This document shows, one piece after another, positions 1-10,500 of a DNA stretch of 64,000 nt. The position numbers and the translations under genes were made by a program. Within the stretch, counting starts at the first letter, position 1. Each line of letters begins with the position of its first letter. The stretch spans positions 51,705 through 115,704 of the forward strand of contig MLAK01000003.1 in the NCBI GenBank assembly GCA_001839685.1, in the 5' to 3' direction. The notes under the pieces are model-generated. The model did no database searches and was not told the origin of the DNA. It saw nothing but the letters and a program-made list of their open reading frames with translations. The DNA is from Tritrichomonas foetus (Eukaryota; Parabasalia; Tritrichomonadida; Tritrichomonadidae).

Positions 1-1
1 T

Positions 2-691
2 CCTGACATTATTGGTTGGTCTGAAGACAAATCCTACTGCAGATTAATCGAAAGCAGTGTGCCGTATGCCAAAAGAAATTGGAACATAGATACATTGGAA
101 ACTACATACATAAACAAAAGGAACAAATATAGAGAACTAATTGCATTTATGAAAGACAATGGCATAAGAACTGATTTGGATGTTGTAATCTTCTCTTCAT
201 TCAGAGCAGTTTATAAAAACTCGATTACAGACCAAAAACGTACCTTTAGGCACAAAAACATTCTCAGAAAATTACTAAACAAAATCTCTTTAGAAGCAAT
301 AAAAGGCTCAATGAAAATATGGAAAACATTCTCCAGAACCTACCAAAATCGTAACAGCATTAACAATGAGAACGACCCAAACACTCAAAATGTAGATACG
401 CTAGAAAATGCTGCTTCTAACTCAGATTCACTTAATAACACAATTAATTATACAAGAATTGATATTGAAGAGGAAGATCAAACAGAAAACCACACACCTA
501 CCAACACACTAGAAAATCATTCATCCCTTGAGGCAGATACTATCAACTATAGCGACATCAATTCACTCAACAGCGACACCTCCCCAAATTCTATTAACAA
601 CGAATATTCATGTCATTCTCCTTTAGGCGATAGTCTTATATTCACAGATAACGAGCCTGACCAAGATGACACACGAGATGAAAGCTTTTAA
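2..691 (+). CDS. 3' part of an unrecognised protein gene (left end outside window)
   Basis: An open frame runs in from the left edge (about 229 residues visible) and ends at TAA 689-691, so the true start lies outside the window. An in-frame GTG at 59 is not a credible start. The first 110 residues look like a folded, basic, helix-rich domain (GWSEDKSYC, KRNW, NKRNKYREL). The remaining 110 are low-complexity, acidic and rich in Asn, Ser and Thr (many NNT, NSD and SLN runs), probably disordered. I do not recognise the family. Its position beside repeats and transposon remains makes a multicopy or mobile-element-derived protein possible. A DNA-binding role could be guessed from the basic N-terminal part, but I see no motif that shows it. 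Confidence 0.5.
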   Translation, partial: PDIIGWSEDKSYCRLIESSVPYAKRNWNIDTLETTYINKRNKYRELIAFMKDNGIRTDLDVVIFSSFRAVYKNSITDQKRTFRHKNILRKLLNKISLEAIKGSMKIWKTFSRTYQNRNSINNENDPNTQNVDTLENAASNSDSLNNTINYTRIDIEEEDQTENHTPTNTLENHSSLEADTINYSDINSLNSDTSPNSINNEYSCHSPLGDSLIFTDNEPDQDDTRDESF

Positions 692-711
692 TTCTAACTC
701 CACTCCTAAAT

Positions 712-1740
712 TTGTTTATGTTTTATCAGTCACAACTTTATCAAACACTTTTTCTCAAACACAATCCTTCAATCACATTTCCTCAATCGCATTTCCTCGA
801 TCACACTTCCTCAACCACAGTTCTTTATTCACATGTCTTCATTCACAATTCTCCATTCGCAATTCCTCAACCACTATTCTTCAATCACTATTTCCCAATT
901 ACAATTGCCCAATCATAAATATCCCAACAATAGTATCCAAACATCAATATCCAATCATTAATACACAAGTATCAATATCCCCATTAATACACAAGCATTA
1001 ATATCAAATAAGCCCATCCCCCTAATCCCCTATCATTAATTCCCAATCACTAATATCTAAACATAAATATTCAATCTTGAATATCCAATCATAAATATCC
1101 AAAGCATAAATTCCCAAGCATGAATATCTTATCTTAAACATCCAATCACAATGCTCAATCACACCTTACTGATCTCCATCACATGAACACATATCACTCA
1201 TCCATTATTAACAATTTTGTCGACTTCTATCCCGTATCCTCTCTTTATTGACCACAATTCAGTGTCCACATAATTATAATCCATAACTCACAATTCAAGA
1301 ATCAATGTCCTCTATTCATACTCTTTTCGAACACAATACTTCAATTTCTATCCGTCAACTACTATACTTGTTCCACAACCCTTCGATAACAATTTTTATA
1401 ATCACATCCTAATAACCACCACTCGTTTAATCACATTTCTAAAACCACTTTTCATTGAGCACTAGGTATCAATCACCATGGATCAATCATTATATACTCA
1501 CAATCCTGCAACGTTCCACTGTTCATTTACCATTGAGTTAGATATAACATTCAATAGTCAATGATCACAATCCATTAACTGAACCTCAATAATCTACATC
1601 CATTGATCACATGGTTATAATTATTTTTCCTTGATTCGTTTATTTAATCAATAACAACTCATATTCTACTAACTATTTTACATAATCAATTACTCACAGA
1701 ACACTAAACTTATTATAGTTATCAATTTACTGTATGTTCC
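712..1740. repeat. Degenerate low-complexity repeat tract
   Basis: About 1 kb is dominated by imperfect short units such as TCAATCACA, TTCCTCAA, TATCCAATCA and CATAAATATCC. The unit drifts along the tract: TTCCTCAATCGCA near 780, CAATCATAAATATCC near 1080, CAATCACATC near 1400. It looks like a decayed microsatellite or satellite. Short frames that read through it encode only repeats of the unit and are not genes. Confidence 0.6.
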
Positions 1741-1749
1741 ATCATTACA

Positions 1750-2406
1750 TTCCTTACGGAAAATATTTAAACACCTTCCAGATTTAGATGACTTCCTTCA
1801 ATCTAACAAATTATAATTGACCGCTAATTTAAGAAGACACTTACAAAACAAACATGGCATAAAGACCATAAACACAAAAGATGAACTTCAGAATTACGTT
1901 TCAATAGTTATAAGAAGAAGAATATTTGCCAGACTAGAGGCAGAAGATGGAGTCTACCCAGAAAATGGCCCGATGATTCAATGGTTGTACCTTTGCCAAC
2001 GATAAAGTTGACTTGATAAAAAGATACAGACGAAGACATGAGGACTTCAAGAGAAGAAGAGAAGTATTAGGTTTATTCTGGCTAACTTTAAAGAAATTTG
2101 CAACTTATTTAGGTAATGACGAAGAATTTCCTTCAATTGCACAAATCTTAGGAGCTACACAGATGAACAATCCAGTTGATCAAACAATGGCTTAGACAGG
2201 AATAATCAAATTATTCTTAGACTTTTATTCAATAAAAACAAAAAAATCCGATTATTAACAACCAAGAGCATACACGATGAAGAGTTAAGAGAGGAATACC
2301 TCTCATTACGAATAATGATTCTAACCAAACATTCTTATATTGAGACTTTAATTCAGATAAATCTCCACACTAGGGCACTAACTCAATTACCTTCAGGGCA
2401 AAAATA
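1750..2406 (+). pseudogene. Frameshifted remnant of a multicopy or mobile-element-like gene
   Basis: One protein-like reading can be followed through three frames. The first part contains LRRHLQNKHG and ends at TAA 2003-2005. A frame change near 1998 continues as NDKVDLIKRYRRRH and EVLGLFWLTLKK to an internal TAG at 2193-2195. It then continues as TGIIKLFLDFYSIK, meets a TAA near 2258, shifts again, and finishes as ELREEYLSLR and LTQLPSGQK. A further in-frame TAA lies just upstream, near 1814. The coherent amino-acid text across broken frames shows a genuine dead gene. HLQNKHG resembles the end of a zinc finger, but no matching cysteine pair is visible upstream, so the family remains unnamed. 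Confidence 0.6.
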
Positions 2407-2800
2407 GTTTGCGTCTCACTGAATTTAACTTTAGCTGTTGAATTAAATACCAATAACAACAATCCTGAACAGGATTTTTCATTTGGAGTAAAATATTAAT
2501 ATGAACTATCCCAGAAGTGTTCCAAAATATAGTTACCATGAATTTTTTTATCTGAAAACCTGGATTGGGAATTCTTGATATTTCTTGATTTTCAATAATC
2601 CATTGAGTGCTAAAATCGGTCTTGGAATAAGACCAAGACTCATCACCTGAAATAAAAAAAAGTGAAATTCGTTTTTTGCTCATCTTTTAGAATTTTGAGA
2701 AGCCTTTTCACCTAGAACATTTGCTATATAACGACATGAGGAATGTGGAAATTCTGTTAGGTCATTTACAATTTTCCAATCAAGAATATCATAACTCTGG
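2393..2800 (-). pseudogene. Mariner/Tc1-type transposase fragment
   Basis: On the minus strand a 96-residue frame contains GDESWSY, then STQW, then FWNTSGIVHINIL, in the order and spacing of the first catalytic Asp block and following strand of mariner transposases (family pattern GDESW ... W ... ...F.D..GIVH). Upstream on the same strand (2,701-2,790), in another frame, VNDLTEFPHSSCRYIANVLG resembles the transposase helix-turn-helix. The rest of the enzyme, including the second Asp-containing block, is missing, and stops interrupt the 5' part. It is a dead fossil. Terminal inverted repeats were not identified. Confidence 0.65.
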
Positions 2801-3016
2801 CACTTTTTCCTTTTTTCACTGGATGTGTGTTTTAACTTCTATTCAGTTCTGCCATGCCTCGGTAGATTTGTCTTTGAGTTCAACAATTTTCATTAAAGAC
2901 GCTTCTCGTTTCCTCATATTTTTCTTTGCCCCTTTTCCCTTCAAGCTGGAGAAAAGTTATTATTGAGTTTTGATCATTTTTATAAACATGCATCATGTAC
3001 ATTTATTAATTATTCA

Positions 3017-3017
<1 letters not shown>

Positions 3018-3049
<32 letters not shown>
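3018..3049. repeat. T12-A20 homopolymer junction
   Basis: Twelve T followed directly by twenty A, which makes a short perfect palindrome. It could be a slippage-prone poly(dA:dT) site or the scar of an element end. Exact length in a draft assembly is unreliable. Confidence 0.8.
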
Positions 3050-3633
3050 GATTTTTATCACTATTTTAAATGAAGAGAAAAAACTGTTTTCAAATTTTTA
3101 ATATTAACATTGTACGGTTTATTATTTATTAATATAATTTCCTGATTTCACTTGTTGGTCATCATCAGGTTTAGGCATAGATTTTAATTGATTTGCTGTT
3201 TCTGACTTGATTAATCGAGGTTAATGTAATTATTAGTTTTTCCATTATTTTATACTATACTGTTATTCAGATAAAATTCTTTTGTTTGGTTTAGATTAAG
3301 ATTATTTTCAAATACTTTTAATTATGAGTGATGTTTTGGAATTTCGTTTTGGAGTTCTTTTTTATATTGATAATTATTGATGTTGAAACTTTTCTCTTCA
3401 TATATTTAATGAAGGTGGTTATTTTCATTTGTTAAGATAGCATGGTATATTAGTTTGTGTATTAAAAAAGTTATTATTGGTAGTAAAATTTTGTTCATCA
3501 TTTGATATTTTCGATATGTGATTGAGTAAAAAATTATCGAAACCTGCATCATTAGATATATCTTTTATTGTAGAAAAAAATTTGGTGGTTTCGACGCTCA
3601 TAACTTACCAGAAATAAAAATAAAAATAAAAAT

Positions 3634-3640
3634 AAAAAAA
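3634..3640 (-). terminator. RNA polymerase III T7 terminator
   Basis: Seven T on the minus strand begin at the base after the tRNA discriminator, as expected for Pol III termination. Confidence 0.85.
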
Positions 3641-3712
3641 TGGATGATAGGGGAGTTGAACCCCTGGCCTCTACTATGCTAAAGTAGCGCTCTACCACTG
3701 AGCTAATCACCC
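3641..3712 (-). tRNA. tRNA-Ala (anticodon AGC)
   Basis: A complete 72-nt cloverleaf on the minus strand: acceptor GGGTGAT/ATCATCC, D-arm GCTC-AGTGGTA-GAGC, anticodon arm CTACT-TTAGCAT-AGTAG with anticodon AGC, and T-arm AGGGG-TTCAACT-CCCCT, with discriminator A. The third acceptor pair is G3-U70, the alanine identity element. The D and T arms supply the internal A and B boxes for RNA polymerase III. A T7 run follows directly (A7 at 3,634-3,640 on the plus strand). No intron and no encoded CCA. It is identical over 72 nt to the divergent copy at 4,178-4,249. Confidence 0.97.
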
Positions 3713-4177
3713 GCTCGAGCATTCAATTATTCATTAATAGATATAACTATAATGATGACGAATCGAATAGATTGTTATTCTTAACGCCACTTTAATGATC
3801 ATTTTCTTTTTCATTTTTTTATCACTAACTATTCACTTATCTATTATATAATTTCTGGATTTTTAAAATTTCTAAATCTTTTAAATTTTTAATCCAAATA
3901 TGTAAGGGAACTTTCTACTGGCCTTAAAAGTTCTGACATTTCATCATAAAAAATGATTTAGAATTTGGATCGAAATTGTCGTAATCTTCGGCTTCACTGA
4001 TATTAATGTATGGTATTCGAAATTTTCTGATAATTCCTTTTTAGTCAAATGTTCTCAATAATTTTTTACAATATTTTGCAACTTTTCATGCAAGTGAAAG
4101 AAGGGTTGACCTGATTGATCCAATACTCAATCATTCCTCAATCTATGGTATACTACAGAATAATTGAATCATTGTCA
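3713..4177. other. Spacer between divergent tRNA-Ala genes
   Basis: 465 bp of AT-rich sequence with no ORF. Each tRNA has TAATTGAAT ending 8 nt before its first base (4,161-4,169 on plus; 3,721-3,729 on minus). The 8 nt between that element and the tRNA differ on the two sides. Confidence 0.7.
4161..4169 (+). promoter_or_regulatory. Shared upstream element TAATTGAAT of the plus-strand tRNA
   Basis: The same nonamer lies at the same distance upstream of the minus-strand copy (3,721-3,729). It could be a Pol III upstream element or simply the edge of the duplicated unit. Confidence 0.35.
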
Positions 4178-4249
4178 GGGTGATTAGCTCAGTGGTAGAG
4201 CGCTACTTTAGCATAGTAGAGGCCAGGGGTTCAACTCCCCTATCATCCA
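4178..4249 (+). tRNA. tRNA-Ala (anticodon AGC)
   Basis: Identical 72-nt sequence to the tRNA at 3,641-3,712, on the opposite strand. All arms pair, the anticodon is AGC in loop TTAGCAT, G3-U70 is present, and the discriminator is A. A T7 run starts at the next base. The two genes are head to head and transcribed away from each other. Confidence 0.97.
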
Positions 4250-4256
4250 TTTTTTT
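4250..4256 (+). terminator. RNA polymerase III T7 terminator
   Basis: T7 immediately after the tRNA, followed by CC and another T-run (CCTTTTTTTCCC) that could act as a backup. Confidence 0.85.
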
Positions 4257-4394
4257 CCTTTTTTTCCCTTTTTTTAAAGGCAAAATTTGAAGCTGCTCAA
4301 ACTCATCAACTATTTTTGATTTTAAATGAATCAAGTTTTCAATTTTATCTGTTATTTATCTTCCAAGAGTTTGATTCAAGAAAAGAATTTATGG

Positions 4395-4453
<59 letters not shown>
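4395..4453. repeat. 59-bp poly(A) tract
   Basis: Fifty-nine consecutive A, just beyond the 3' end of the TOR gene, so poly(T) on that gene's strand. It lies between the tRNA terminator and the TOR stop codon. Translations through it (poly-Lys or poly-Phe) are meaningless. The length is probably approximate. Confidence 0.9.
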
Positions 4454-4455
<2 letters not shown>

Positions 4456-4513
4456 AACAAAACGAAAATTATCGAATAATATTTTACAAACAATTAAAGA
4501 AAAAAGATAAAAT

Positions 4514-7500
4514 TCACCAAAATGGTGCCCATCCATAATACATTTGTGCTAAATTCATTTCACTTGTTGCCATGCCTATTAACCTATGAACTTGATCATG
4601 AACATTTAATTGTATTTGATCAAATTCTCTTCCATTTAATTTATCGCTTACCCTTGCAATTGCTTTTCTGAGAGTTGATCCTTCTTCGCCTTCACAAGCA
4701 CTTCGATACCAAAGTGTATCAGTAATCGGATCTTGAATGAAAATATCTAAAAATGCGAGTAATGTTTCCTTATTTCTTCTCATTAATGTCATCACATATT
4801 CCGCAGTCATTTCAAAAACGCCATGGATTCCAGATGCTCCCAGTGCCCTTACCAGCATTCTTGTTAGTCTAAAAGGTACTGTTTCTCTGACGAATGCACG
4901 CATACTGGCCTTTTCAAAAACATCAGAAAAATCAATATGAACAACATTTCCTGTTCCTTTCATCACCAAAATATTACTTGGATGCCTATCCCCAATTCCA
5001 ATTAAATATCCAATCATCGACATTAAACCGTTTGATCGTGCAAAATTTGTGTTTTGACTCAACCATTGCTCAGCATTCGGTGACCTTAGCCACATAGTTT
5101 CTCTTATGTCATCATCAAGAGCTAATGCACATAATTCTCTATGCAATTCTAATTTTTGTATCATCGACAAGCGTAGTGTGGATTCTTTATCACCTGCAAT
5201 TGTTGAATCATCGCCTACATAGTTCTTTAAATGTACTTGTTCTTCATTGTTGTCAATTCCAACAATTCTTCTATGCCATGAAATCATAGAATAGATTGTT
5301 TCACCTCCTTCAGCCCATGCAATTAATCCTGCATTGGGTGCAATAGGTACAATAGGCACCTGCTTAATATGTAAATGCCTTTCTATACCAAATTTATCAT
5401 CATGCAAAATACTGTTTGTTAAAGAGAACAATTGCATAACACGTTGATCAAGGCGAAGATCTTCTCTTCCTTTCAAAAGATATTTATATGTTCTTCCATC
5501 ACTTCCTAGAATTCTAAGTTTTCTTGGCCGTTTTGCAGAAGGAATCAATTTCAAAACATGACCAATCGAATCAATTGTTACCGGAACTTTATCAACTGAA
5601 TAAAATCCTGGAACAGCAAGACTAAATGATGAAGCATTACACAAAGAAAAGCCCATTTCTGTGATATCAATAGTAGTTACTGTTTCCATTTTCATTTGAA
5701 GGAAAGCTTTCGTTGATGTTGCTGCATTTCCAAGATGACAATTTGATGTATTTGTATTGTTTAATTTGATCAAACGATTCATGAAGTTCTGAACTTTTTG
5801 ATCTTGGAAAATCGTATATACAAAACTCCGATGCTCTTGGGTGAAAATTGTGTAAATGCGATAAATGATCGATGATACTTCATTACCAGAAACATCACAA
5901 TCAATGAGTGAGATAGCTTTTTCAAGTAAAACAATAACTTCTTCAACAGAAGTGACGGCGATTTGAAGCATTCCTGCTGTAAAGGTTTCTGCATCTCTCA
6001 TTAATTCATGGTGTTCATGTCCCATTTGATCAATAAAATCGAGTAATGCTTTAGAAGATGATGGCGTTCTTTTAACCAAGCATAAAGGCATTGACAAAGC
6101 TTGGAAATGATCTTCTGCAAACACTCTTACAATGTTATACACAACTTTTCTAACTGATTCATTAGGATGATCAAATTGAACCATTAATTGTGGAATGATC
6201 TGAATGACAGATGATGGCTCAAGTGAAGTTAAATTCTCAGCACCAGATGAAAAGTTGGATAATCGAGGACCATATGTAAAGAAAAGAGCGCAAAGTTGAC
6301 ATAGAAAATGTAATGATGGTCCAGTTAATTTAATTAGCATTGCAAAACCTTTCATTGCATTTGAAGCAAAATTTGCACTGCTTTCATCAACATCACCATT
6401 TTCAGATGGTTGAGCACAACCTAAATTGAAATAGGCCCAATGCTTCCATGCTCGCACACGTTTTGGTTGGAGTTCAAGGACATCATTCAGGAGTGGTAGT
6501 ACTGTTGGAGTTATGTGACATCGTGATACATAGCTTAATATAGCATCACAGTAAACATTTGTTTTTTCTTGATTATTTTTAAGTTTTTCTATAATATTTG
6601 ATATTTCAGTGAGATCTGAAATAATTCCACGATCAAATAAGAATTTTGCTCTCATTAATTTTACACGATCATCATCATTTCCTTCAAATAATCGACGAAA
6701 ACTATTATCAAATAAAGTCCATTCTTTAAGTTTTCTCAAAGAATCTACAAAATCAAGATGAATAGTAAAAAGTTGTTCTGTTGAGCATTGAAGGAGCTCT
6801 CTGACTCGATAAACACTTCTAAGTTGAGTTGCATCACGCTTCACGTAGTCTGCTTTAAAATTCCACATATTTAGAATCTGATCTGCTGTTGCCAAATCTC
6901 TACGCTGATCAGTAATATCTTTTAGTTCTTCTAGCATCATTGCTTGACAAATTGTTGGAATTGCTGGTTCATAACTTCCACTGGCAAAAGGAGACATATC
7001 TTTGCATAAAAGGGAAAGACCTCTTAAAATCCATTTATCAGCTGCTTCTAAATTATTCTGATCTAAAGCAACAATTGCTCGCCAGGTGCATGATGAAGGA
7101 TCATCAGTTTTAATAGCTTTCAAAAACTTTGAAGGGTCACCTCCTGTATTTCGCATTGCTGCTGCAAATATCATTGCAACTTTTGGTTGCAAATCTCTTG
7201 TATATGTTGAAAAATCATTAACTCTTTTTTCAATTCGACTCCAATCTTCCAAATACATAGAACTATTCAAATATCCAGCAAGAAATGTTTCATTGCGTGG
7301 ATTTTCATTAAACTTCTTTTCATATACATCACGAGCTTGCGACCACATCGATAATGCTTCAAGTAATTCACAATTTGAATCTGCTGAAACTGCAATATTT
7401 AAAAGTCCCAATGCTGATTCTTTTCGCTTTAACAGTGAGTGAATTCGCAAGAGATGTGAAGTTGGTTCAATGGTTTTGGATAAAGCTTTTTCAAAGAATC

Positions 7501-10500
7501 GTAACGCACGGAACCATGAATTGCATCTCTCTGCTATTTGACCACTAACAAAAGGATCTTTAAACAAAGCAAAATTGGCTCTATCCATCGCATCACATGC
7601 TGCAACAATAACAGATAGAATCTCAGGCGGTGTTTGAACATTGTGAACGATTCCAAGTAAGTAATTCGATAATGTGTTCCTATCACTTTCTAAGGCAATA
7701 TCCCACACTGATACAATCACAAATGGGAAAAGTTCAGCTTCAAATTCTGGTGAAAGCCGTAAAAGGGGATGTGATGCTCTGATAGCTGGAGAATTTGAGC
7801 ATAAAACAAGTTCTTGAGTTAGTTGAAGAAGCCATGCTGACCAGTCATTTTCAGAAACTGATGATTGAAGTCTTCCTCTTCCAAAAATTTGCCCTAAAGG
7901 TAAAAGCGTCATAACTGGCATAGATAAAATTGTATGTTGGTCTGGAACAGGATCATAATTTTGTAGAAATGTATAAACATTTGCTTGATAATTTGGATCT
8001 GTATTTATTTTTCTCATCAGTTCGATTAATTGTGGATCTAATGGAAGGTGACTCATTATGTCAGGAAATCGGATAACTAATAATTGTAAGAGATGATAAG
8101 CAGATTCCCGACAAATATCACTTTTCTCAATTAAAATTAAAGAAAGCCTTAAAGATGGAACAACTAGATTTCTTAAAGGTGCAGATCGGAGTGCCTGTGT
8201 TAAAAAAGTAATAGCATAAGGTGATGAATACATGTTATTTGCTAATGCCCGCCTATATATAAAATCAAAGAAGATGTTGGATGAACCACCTGCAAAAATG
8301 ACTAGTAGTGTTAATGTCAGCATTATTGTAACTTCCATATCAGTGCCGCTTTGTTCTTCTTCAAGTAATGACGAAATTGTAGCAAATGTTGTTGGACCAT
8401 ATGGTGAGAAATTGGTCTTCAAGGAAAAAATGAGAGCATTTAATAATTTAAGTGCATCTAAGTCATGTTTTTCGGTAATATAAGGGGTCACTAATTTATA
8501 AATTGCATCTGCATGTGGTAAAATTTCTATATCTACGACTAAAACTATTGTTTTGAAGGATGGAAAAAGTTCTCCTGGCTGGATTTGAGCATTTGGCCGA
8601 TCAAGAATTGTTGTGAAAATTGAAACAACTTCTTCCAAAAAATTGAGGCATTTAGATGCATCACTTTGAAATATATAAACTACTGCATTAATAAGCACAA
8701 ACAAGTCGTGAGTTTTTGAATTATCTTTAAGTTGTCCAAGAATATATTTCATGACAAAATTTAGATAGGATTGTTCTCTTTTAGAGCGATCATATAATGA
8801 GTATACTTCTCCAGTGACTTCTTGAGAATGCGGGGTATGAAATTCATAAGGATCAAGTGATCCAATAGTGCCAAACAATTTAAGCATTTCTTCATTGACT
8901 TCAGGAGACTGTGATGTTTTAACAAATGCAAAAAGTGATTGATGAAGTTTTACTATTTCCTTAGAATCCATTTTTTTAACAAGTGGATACTTCCTGAATA
9001 AAATCCTAAGAGTTTGTGTTGCAGCTAATTGAACTTTTTTGTGTCTAAATCGCAGCAATTGTTCAACAAGAGCATTTATAACATCAATAGTCATGTCTGT
9101 AATACATCCTGCTAAAGAAGCTATACAATGCATAGCAAGAATACGTATTCCTCTGTCCCATCTCATATTATTAAGTTCCTTTACACAGTCGACAGTACAC
9201 ATAGAAGTTACTAAGCGCGAATTAAGAACATTTAACAAAAATGCCAGCAATTTTTCACTATGCGAATCAATAAAATCACCACTACAAGAAATGAGTTGCG
9301 GTAAAATTTTAATTAATATCATTTGATCATATTTTGATGGTATTTGATTATAGGTATCAGGCAATTGGTGTAATTGAGTAAAGAAAAAATTCATTGTTGA
9401 AATTGGAGAAACATTTCTAATTTTTTCAATAAGTTTTAATGCAGAATAAGAAACTGAATATTCATCACTTCCATAAATTTGTTGCACAATAATGAAGTTA
9501 GCTGGATTTGCAAAGTGATACAACAAAGTATCATCAATGGAATCTAAAAATGCTTTTTGCACATGAGAATTTTCTGCTTGAACTTGTGTCAATAAATGAA
9601 ACATTTTTTCTGCTTGCTCTTGCTGCTTAAATCGCTTTATAATTGAAGTTAAAGCATGAATTGAAGCAACTTTTAAGCTATTTTCTTGTGTATGATAAAA
9701 GGTGTCATATGCAGAATTCCAAAAATTTAATAATGGGAATTGGTCTAAAAAGGAAATACCAGCTAGAAATGATAACGATACTTCATTAATTTCAACGAGT
9801 TTTTGTGTAAATATGTGAATCAGTTTAAATGTATAAGAAGAATATGATTTGGCAAAAGCAATAGCAGCATCTGCTAAATAAATTGACCATTTTGATGTTT
9901 CAAATGCACCTAATGCAAAACGTTTATCAACGATATTTGGCATACATTCAATAACTACTTTTAAAATAATAAAAAATGAATTCGGACTTTGAGGGATGAG
10001 ACTAAAACTAATATCATTTGCAAATACGCATAGAACATCTGGTAACTTTTTAACAATTCGAGAAAATGTTTGACAAATTGACGGAATATTAAAATTAATT
10101 TTTGAAGAATTCAAAAAAACTCGAAAAATTTTATCAGAATATAAATTAGCTTCAGCGGGAAGGGTTTCACACAATTCTGCCAAAAATGGAAGGTATTCTT
10201 CTTTTGGATACTTCATCATAAATTCTGATATTATTGGAAATAAATCTGATGCTCGATCTGCGCAGACGTATTTATTATCTGAAAAGAAAGAAGATATTAA
10301 TAAAAAGAAACCTTGTGGATGTTCCATTCCTAATTCACCATTGATAGCTATTAAAATATTTGTAATTAATGCACTAACGTATTCATTTGCAGCTGGATCG
10401 AATTCAATAATTTTTCGATTGAGAGCAACAGCTGCTTGTTGTATTTCTGTTGACTGATAAGTCAAAGCCGTTATAATTATTGTATTTAATTCGTTTGAGT

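Larger units (their letters stand above)
2801..3640. other. Intergenic, no gene seen; homopolymer junction and Pol III terminator
   Basis: AT-rich sequence without a convincing ORF. It contains the T12/A20 junction at 3,018-3,049 and, at its right end, A-runs that serve on the minus strand as the T-run behind the tRNA. Confidence 0.6.

Noticed and set aside
666..1001. 111-codon frame in the low-complexity tract
   Set aside because: It encodes only repeats of the short DNA unit (HFLNHSS, FLNHYF patterns), overlaps another frame of the same kind and has no protein-like composition.
1817..1860. BED-type zinc finger in the pseudogene
   Set aside because: The HLQNKHG end is suggestive, but no Cys pair is present upstream in any frame nearby.
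2721..2966. Plus-strand 81-codon frame
   Set aside because: It lies antisense to the mariner-like remnant and has no motif. The minus-strand reading explains the sequence.
4326..4538. Frames across the poly(A) tract
   Set aside because: They consist of poly-Lys or poly-Phe from a homopolymer.
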